A stretch of 57,303 nucleotides of DNA from G021776435 sp046756245 (lineage in GTDB: Bacteria; Pseudomonadota; Alphaproteobacteria; Caulobacterales; Parvularculaceae): contig JBHHVZ010000006.1 in NCBI GenBank assembly GCA_046756245.1, forward strand, positions 1-57,303. Reading direction: 5' to 3'. This document shows, piece after piece, positions 51,473 to 57,303 of this stretch; positions within the stretch are counted from its first letter, which is position 1; every line of letters begins with the position of its first letter. The notes beneath the pieces are model-generated. The model made no database searches. It saw only the letters and a program-made list of their open reading frames with translations, and was not told where the DNA came from. A program made the position numbers and the translations under genes.

Positions 51473-53062
51473 ATGACCGAGATACGCGACCGCGTCCAGA
51501 TTTTCGACACGACTTTGCGCGACGGCGAACAGGCGCCGGGCTTTTCGATGGATATCGACCAGAAGCAGCGCATGGCGCGGGCGCTCGCCGCGCTTAATGT
51601 GGACATCATCGAAGCGGGTTTTCCAGCGGCTTCGCCGGGCGACTTTGAGGCCGTGCGCGCCGTCGCCGCCGCTGCGGCGGCCGAAAACAGCGCCGTTACG
51701 ATCGCCGGGCTCGCCCGGGCCAACGAAGCCGACATCGTCAAAGCCGGAGAGGCGCTCGCGCCGGCCGGGCGCAAGCGCATTCACACCTTCATCGCCACCA
51801 GCCCCATTCACCGGGAATTCAAATTAAAGCTTTCAAGGAAGGAAGTGCTCGAACGCGCCGTCGCAGCGGTGAAAATCGCCAAGACGCTCGCCGAAGAGGT
51901 TGAGTTCTCGCCCGAAGACGGCGTCCGCACCGAACGGGATTTTCTGGTCGAGGTCGCCGCCGCCGTCATCGACGCCGGCGCCAGCGTCGTCAACGTGCCG
52001 GACACGGTCGGTTATACCACGCCGGAGGAGATATATGACCTCTTCGCCTTTTTGATCAGCGAGACCCCTGGAGCGGAACACGCCTTGTTTTCGGCCCACT
52101 GCCATGACGATCTCGGCATGGCGGTCGCCAATTCGCTCGCCGCGGTGCGCGCCGGCGCCCGTCAGGTCGAATGCGCCGTCAACGGCATCGGCGAACGCGC
52201 CGGCAATTGCGCGCTCGAAGAAGTGGTGATGGCGCTAAAGACCCGGGGCGATCATTTCGGCGTATCGACCTCTGTCGATACGACAAAACTCTACGCCGCC
52301 AGTCAGCTCCTGCAGGGCCTCACCGGCCAGATCGCGCCGCGCAACAAGGCGATCATCGGCGCCAACGCCTTCGCCCATGAAGCGGGCATTCATCAGGACG
52401 GCGTGCTCAAGCACGCCGGCACCTATGAGATCATGCGGCCCGAAGACGTCGGCGTTCCGAAAACGACGCTGGTTTTGGGCAAGCATTCCGGCCGCAGCGC
52501 GCTCGCCGACCGGGCCGCCGGGCTCGGCCAAAATCTCGCCGGCGACCGCCTCGACGAAATATTCGCCGCCTTCAAGCGACTCGCCGACAAGAAGAAGATT
52601 GTTACAGACGCCGACATAGAGTCCCTCATTCTCGGTCGCGAAGTCGCAGCGGCCGGACCCTGGCGGGTTGCAGCCGTCGCAATCAATGTCGAAGACGGCG
52701 CGGCCGGCGCTGCAAAGGCGACGGTCGGCCTCAGCGAAGACGGCGGCGCGGAAACGGCGCGCACGGCGACCGGCGCCGGGCCGATTGAAGCCGCGATCGC
52801 CGCGATCAAGGCGATCACAGGAGTCTACGCCTGCCTGGAACACTATTCAGTCCGCTCCGTGGGCGAGGGGTCGGACGCGCAGGGTTGGGCCGACGTGCGC
52901 CTGCGCTATAAAGGACATTCCGTTCACGGCTCCGGCGTCGATACGGACATTCTGCTCGCCAGCGTCAACGCTTATCTCGACGCGGTGAACCGGCTGATCC
53001 GCGACGCGCCGAAACCCCGTGAGCAACCGCGACTGAAACCGACGTCCGAAGACGCCGCCTAA
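51473..53062 (+). CDS. leuA: 2-isopropylmalate synthase
   Basis: The 529-residue enzyme condenses acetyl-CoA with 2-ketoisovalerate, the first committed step of leucine synthesis. The TIM barrel starts RVQIFDTTLRDGEQAPGFSMD, and metal-binding histidines lie in FSAHCHDDLGMAVANSLAAV. NGIGERAGNCALEEVVMAL is diagnostic. The C-terminal regulatory dimer domain (GPIEAAIAAIKAITGVYACLEHYSVRSV) gives leucine feedback inhibition. It is the first structural gene after the attenuator, so it is controlled at both transcription and enzyme level. Confidence 0.97.
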   Translation: MTEIRDRVQIFDTTLRDGEQAPGFSMDIDQKQRMARALAALNVDIIEAGFPAASPGDFEAVRAVAAAAAAENSAVTIAGLARANEADIVKAGEALAPAGRKRIHTFIATSPIHREFKLKLSRKEVLERAVAAVKIAKTLAEEVEFSPEDGVRTERDFLVEVAAAVIDAGASVVNVPDTVGYTTPEEIYDLFAFLISETPGAEHALFSAHCHDDLGMAVANSLAAVRAGARQVECAVNGIGERAGNCALEEVVMALKTRGDHFGVSTSVDTTKLYAASQLLQGLTGQIAPRNKAIIGANAFAHEAGIHQDGVLKHAGTYEIMRPEDVGVPKTTLVLGKHSGRSALADRAAGLGQNLAGDRLDEIFAAFKRLADKKKIVTDADIESLILGREVAAAGPWRVAAVAINVEDGAAGAAKATVGLSEDGGAETARTATGAGPIEAAIAAIKAITGVYACLEHYSVRSVGEGSDAQGWADVRLRYKGHSVHGSGVDTDILLASVNAYLDAVNRLIRDAPKPREQPRLKPTSEDAA

Positions 53063-53102
53063 GAAGACGGACCGGGCGCGCACATGACCAGGATAAGAAA
53101 CA

Positions 53103-54026
53103 ATGCCGATTCAGGAAGCCAAACTTATCTGGCGCAATGGGACGATGGTTCCTTGGGCCGAAGCGACGACGCACGTTCTCACCCACGGGCTGCATTACGG
53201 CACCGGCGTGTTCGAAGGCATGCGCGCCTACAACACCTCGCACAAAGGCGTCGCGGTGTTTCGCAATCGCGATCATATCGAGCGCCTGTTTTATTCGGCC
53301 AGCGTCTACAAGATAAATATTCCGTATACGGTTGATGAAATCATGGAGGTCTGCCGCGACATCGTGCGGCGGAATGAACTCGAATCCGCCTATATCCGCC
53401 CGATCGCCTATCTCGGTTATGGCGAGATGGGCCCGGCCTCGCATGCTTGCGAAACGGACGTTGTCGTCGCCGCCTTTCCCTGGGGCGCCTATCTCGGCGA
53501 GGAGGGGCTGAAGAACGGCGTCGACGCCGCTGTCTCGAGTTGGCGGCGGGCCGCGCCCGGCACCACTCCGGCCGGCGTCAAGGCGGCGGGCAATTATCTC
53601 TCGAGCCGGCTGGTGTCGATGGAGGCCAAGGATCGCGGCTTTTCCGAAGGCATCGGCCTTTCCCATGACGGCACGGTCAGCGAGGGCGCGGGTGAAAACC
53701 TTTTTATTGCGATCAAGGGACGGCTCATTACGCCGCCGGCGGCGGCGTCGATCCTCGCCGGCATCACCCGCGATACGGTGATGACGTTTGCGCGCAAATT
53801 CGGAATCGAAGTGGTCGAGCAGGCGATCCCGCGCGAAATGCTTTACGCCGCCGACGAGATGTTCCTCACCGGGACGGCCGCCGAAGTAACGCCGGTGCGC
53901 TCGGTCGACGGCATCAAGATTGGCGGCGGCGAACGCCCGATCACGCACAAGCTTCAAGCGGCGTTTTTCGGACTGTTCACCGGCGAAACGGAAGACGAAT
54001 GGGGCTGGCTCGATCCGGTCGGATAG
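53103..54026 (+). CDS. ilvE: Branched-chain amino-acid aminotransferase
   Basis: The 307-residue class IV PLP aminotransferase has LIWRNGTMVPWAEATTHVLTHGLHYGTGVFEGMRAY, typical of BCAT. The PLP lysine lies in TPAGVKAAGNYLSSRLVSMEAK, and ISHDGTVSEGAGENLFI and GITRDTVM are also present. It carries out the last transamination to leucine, isoleucine and valine. It sits between leuA (40 nt upstream) and leuB (20 nt downstream), giving the operon its final leucine step. Confidence 0.95.
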   Translation: MPIQEAKLIWRNGTMVPWAEATTHVLTHGLHYGTGVFEGMRAYNTSHKGVAVFRNRDHIERLFYSASVYKINIPYTVDEIMEVCRDIVRRNELESAYIRPIAYLGYGEMGPASHACETDVVVAAFPWGAYLGEEGLKNGVDAAVSSWRRAAPGTTPAGVKAAGNYLSSRLVSMEAKDRGFSEGIGLSHDGTVSEGAGENLFIAIKGRLITPPAAASILAGITRDTVMTFARKFGIEVVEQAIPREMLYAADEMFLTGTAAEVTPVRSVDGIKIGGGERPITHKLQAAFFGLFTGETEDEWGWLDPVG

Positions 54027-54046
54027 AGCGGGCGGCGGAATGAGGC

Positions 54047-55102
54047 ATGTCGAAAACAATCGTGCGTCTCGCCGGCGACGGCGTCGGTCCGGAAGTCATG
54101 GCGGCGGCGGCGCGCGTGCTCGACGCCGCGGCTGAGCGTTTTCGACTTGAGCTCGATTATATCGACATGCCTTTTGGCGGCGCTGCCGGTGAAGCCGCCA
54201 GCGCGCCGCTTCCCGTTGATACTCTTGAAGCCTGCCTTTCGGCCGACGCGGTGCTTCTCGGCGCCGTGGGCGGGCCGCAGTTTGACGCTCTCCCGCCGGA
54301 GCAGCGCCCCGAAACGGGCCTGCTTGCGCTCAGAAGGGCGCTCGGCGTTTACGCCAATCTGCGGCCCGTCGCCTGTCATGCGGCCGGCGCGGCGCGATCG
54401 CCGTTCCGAGAAGGTCATCTCGACGGCGTCGATATTCTGTTCGTGCGGGAACTGACCGGCGGCGCTTATTTCGGCGCCAAGACTGAAGGCGACGGGTTCG
54501 CCCGCGACGACTGGATCTATACGGAAGAAGAAATCGCGCGCATGGTTCGCCGGGCGGGCGCGGCGGCGCGGCGGCGAAAAGGGCGCGTCACGTCTGTCGA
54601 CAAGGCGAATGTGCTGGCCACAAGCCGTCTCTGGCGCCGCGTAGCGACCCGCGTCATGGCGGAGGAATTCCCCGACGTGGCGCTTGAGCACATGCTGGTC
54701 GACGCCATGGCGATGGCGCTCATCGCCCGCCCGCGCGATTTCGACGTGGTGGTGAGCGAAAATCTTTTCGGCGACATATTGACCGACGAGGCGTCGATGC
54801 TGGCCGGGTCGATCGGTCTGCTGCCGTCAGCGTCGCTCGGCGAGGGAACGCACGGGCTTTATGAACCGGTGCATGGCTCGGCGCCCGATATCGCCGGCGA
54901 GAACAGGGCGAATCCCGTCGGCATGATCCTTTCAGCCGCGATGATGCTCGAAATGAGTCTCGATGCGCCTGAAGCGGCGCGCGCCGTTCGCAATGCCGTC
55001 GACCGAGCGCTTGCAGGCGGCGCGCTTACGGCCGATCTCGGCGGAGAAATGGGTTGCGCGGCGATGGGCGCGGCGATCGCCCAACGACTCGACACGGCAT
55101 GA
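54047..55102 (+). CDS. leuB: 3-isopropylmalate dehydrogenase
   Basis: The 351-residue NAD-dependent enzyme oxidises and decarboxylates 3-isopropylmalate to 2-ketoisocaproate. It has VRLAGDGVGPEVMAAAARVL, the LLGAVGGPQFD segment, the substrate-contact region LRRALGVYANLRPV and the NAD site EPVHGSAPDIAGENRANPVGMILSAAMML. Metal-binding aspartates occur in VDAMAMALI and LFGDILTDEASML. It is followed 19 nt later by leuC. Confidence 0.96.
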   Translation: MSKTIVRLAGDGVGPEVMAAAARVLDAAAERFRLELDYIDMPFGGAAGEAASAPLPVDTLEACLSADAVLLGAVGGPQFDALPPEQRPETGLLALRRALGVYANLRPVACHAAGAARSPFREGHLDGVDILFVRELTGGAYFGAKTEGDGFARDDWIYTEEEIARMVRRAGAAARRRKGRVTSVDKANVLATSRLWRRVATRVMAEEFPDVALEHMLVDAMAMALIARPRDFDVVVSENLFGDILTDEASMLAGSIGLLPSASLGEGTHGLYEPVHGSAPDIAGENRANPVGMILSAAMMLEMSLDAPEAARAVRNAVDRALAGGALTADLGGEMGCAAMGAAIAQRLDTA

Positions 55103-55121
55103 GGAAGCTGGAAATTTCCGC

Positions 55122-56534
<1,413 letters not shown>

Positions 56535-56536
56535 TC

Positions 56537-57151
56537 ATGGCGCCTTTCACCACCTTGACGTCCCCCGCGACGCCGTTCTTCCGCGAGAATGTGGATACGG
56601 ACGTCATCATCCCCGCCGAACACTTGAAGACGACGGCGCGCGAGGGTCTTGGACGTTTCGCGTTCGCTTCGCTGCGATACGGCGCGGACGGCGAGATTTT
56701 ACCTGAAAACATTTTCGACCGGGCGCCGTTTAACCGTTCCGGCATTCTCATCGCCGGGAAGAATTTCGGATGCGGTTCGTCGCGCGAGCACGCCGTATGG
56801 GCGCTCATGGACATGGGTTACGCCTGCGTGATCGCGCCGTCATTTGCCGAAATCTTCGCCTCGAATGCGCTCAATAACGGCATGCTGCTTGTTGCTCTCG
56901 ACGAAGCAATCGTCGCCGAGCTAGCGGCGGAAGCGCTCGAGGGCGCATCGATGACGATTGATTTGCCGGCGCAGACGATCACGACCTTTCACGGGGAGCG
57001 CATCCCGTTCGACATCGACCTTTATGCGAAGGCGCGGCTGCTCGAAGGGCTCGACGCGGTCGGCGCGACATTGAAAAACGAAGCCGCCATCGCCGCTTTC
57101 GAAGAGCGCGACCGCAAAGAGCGTCACTGGCTCTACGTTCCGGGGGAATAG
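56537..57151 (+). CDS. leuD: 3-isopropylmalate dehydratase small subunit
   Basis: The 204-residue swivelling-domain subunit shows ENVDTDVIIPAEHLKTTAREGLG and the substrate-recognition loop GKNFGCGSSREHAVWALMDMGYACVIAPSFAEIFASNALNNGML. It pairs with LeuC. ATG 56537 was chosen; a TTG at 56531 overlaps the leuC stop. It is the last gene of the operon in this window. The remaining 152 nt contain no clear gene or strong terminator. Confidence 0.97.
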   Translation: MAPFTTLTSPATPFFRENVDTDVIIPAEHLKTTAREGLGRFAFASLRYGADGEILPENIFDRAPFNRSGILIAGKNFGCGSSREHAVWALMDMGYACVIAPSFAEIFASNALNNGMLLVALDEAIVAELAAEALEGASMTIDLPAQTITTFHGERIPFDIDLYAKARLLEGLDAVGATLKNEAAIAAFEERDRKERHWLYVPGE

Positions 57152-57303
57152 GGCGGCAATAAAGCTTTGAATGTTTTACAATCGCTTTGATGCAGCCTCA
57201 TTATTGCGCAGCCTCTACGGCTTGCATCCCTGTTCACCCCCTCCGTCTCCCCCGGGTCAGGCCTACGAGATTCACACATCTCGGGCGCGGCTCCAGCCGT
57301 GTT

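Overview
The window is a gene-dense, GC-rich piece of alphaproteobacterial chromosome with no prophage, transposase or CRISPR array. Three conserved gene orders support the assignment: dusB-ntrY-ntrX-trkA-trkH-dat-hfq-hflX; SUV3-type helicase / S4 protein / TerB-like / FdxA ferredoxin / CarD; and ispDF next to a CinA-type amidohydrolase. Fused IspDF, FdxA followed by CarD, a thioester alpha-2-macroglobulin next to PBP1C, and many intergenic palindromes fit a marine Hyphomonadaceae- or Parvularculaceae-like bacterium. That family-level placement is inference.

Layout. 0-4.6 kb: a secreted serine hydrolase, a PuuD-type membrane protein, a small beta-rich protein, a PepSY-type membrane protein and a small secreted protein, with a paired palindromic repeat and a bidirectional terminator. 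4.7-6.4 kb: alanine dehydrogenase divergent from an Lrp/AsnC regulator. 6.5-10.3 kb: an M1-family peptidase overlapping a DUF6702-type gene, then a membrane protein of unknown function. 10.4-14.3 kb: lipA, a GST and a RatA/Coq10 protein, facing cinA-type pncC and ispDF. 14.5-25.6 kb: the dusB-ntrYX-trkAH-dat-hfq-hflX cluster, ending in an inositol-monophosphatase gene; ntrB and ntrC are missing. 25.7-30.7 kb: an enoyl-CoA hydratase, a YbaK-type deacylase, a divergent ZIP / CDF metal-transporter pair and an O-antigen-ligase-like protein. 30.8-38.9 kb: tRNA-Arg(CCT), then an overlapping operon of alpha-2-macroglobulin, PBP1C and a secreted nuclease-like protein. 39.1-45.1 kb: a minus-strand block running from the SUV3-like helicase to CarD. 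45.4-47.8 kb: rpmB, a membrane protein and a fatty-acid desaturase. 47.8-51.2 kb: proB-proA and mazG on the minus strand. 51.2-57.2 kb: the leucine operon leuA-ilvE-leuB-leuC-leuD.

The most informative signals are these. (1) A complete transcription attenuator precedes leuA: promoter, Leu-rich 44-codon leader peptide, and mutually exclusive antiterminator and terminator stems. (2) CarD carries a roughly 235-residue histone-H1-like Lys/Ala/Thr/Pro tail at its N-terminus. (3) A palindromic repeat forms the start of the PBP1C reading frame and supplies part of its membrane anchor. (4) NtrX has lost GAFTGA and carries Lys in place of the Walker B glutamate. (5) An FNR/FixK-like box lies upstream of the oxygen-dependent desaturase. 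(6) Several distinct families of inverted repeats occur, including a tandem pair with matching internal asymmetry at 2865-3032.
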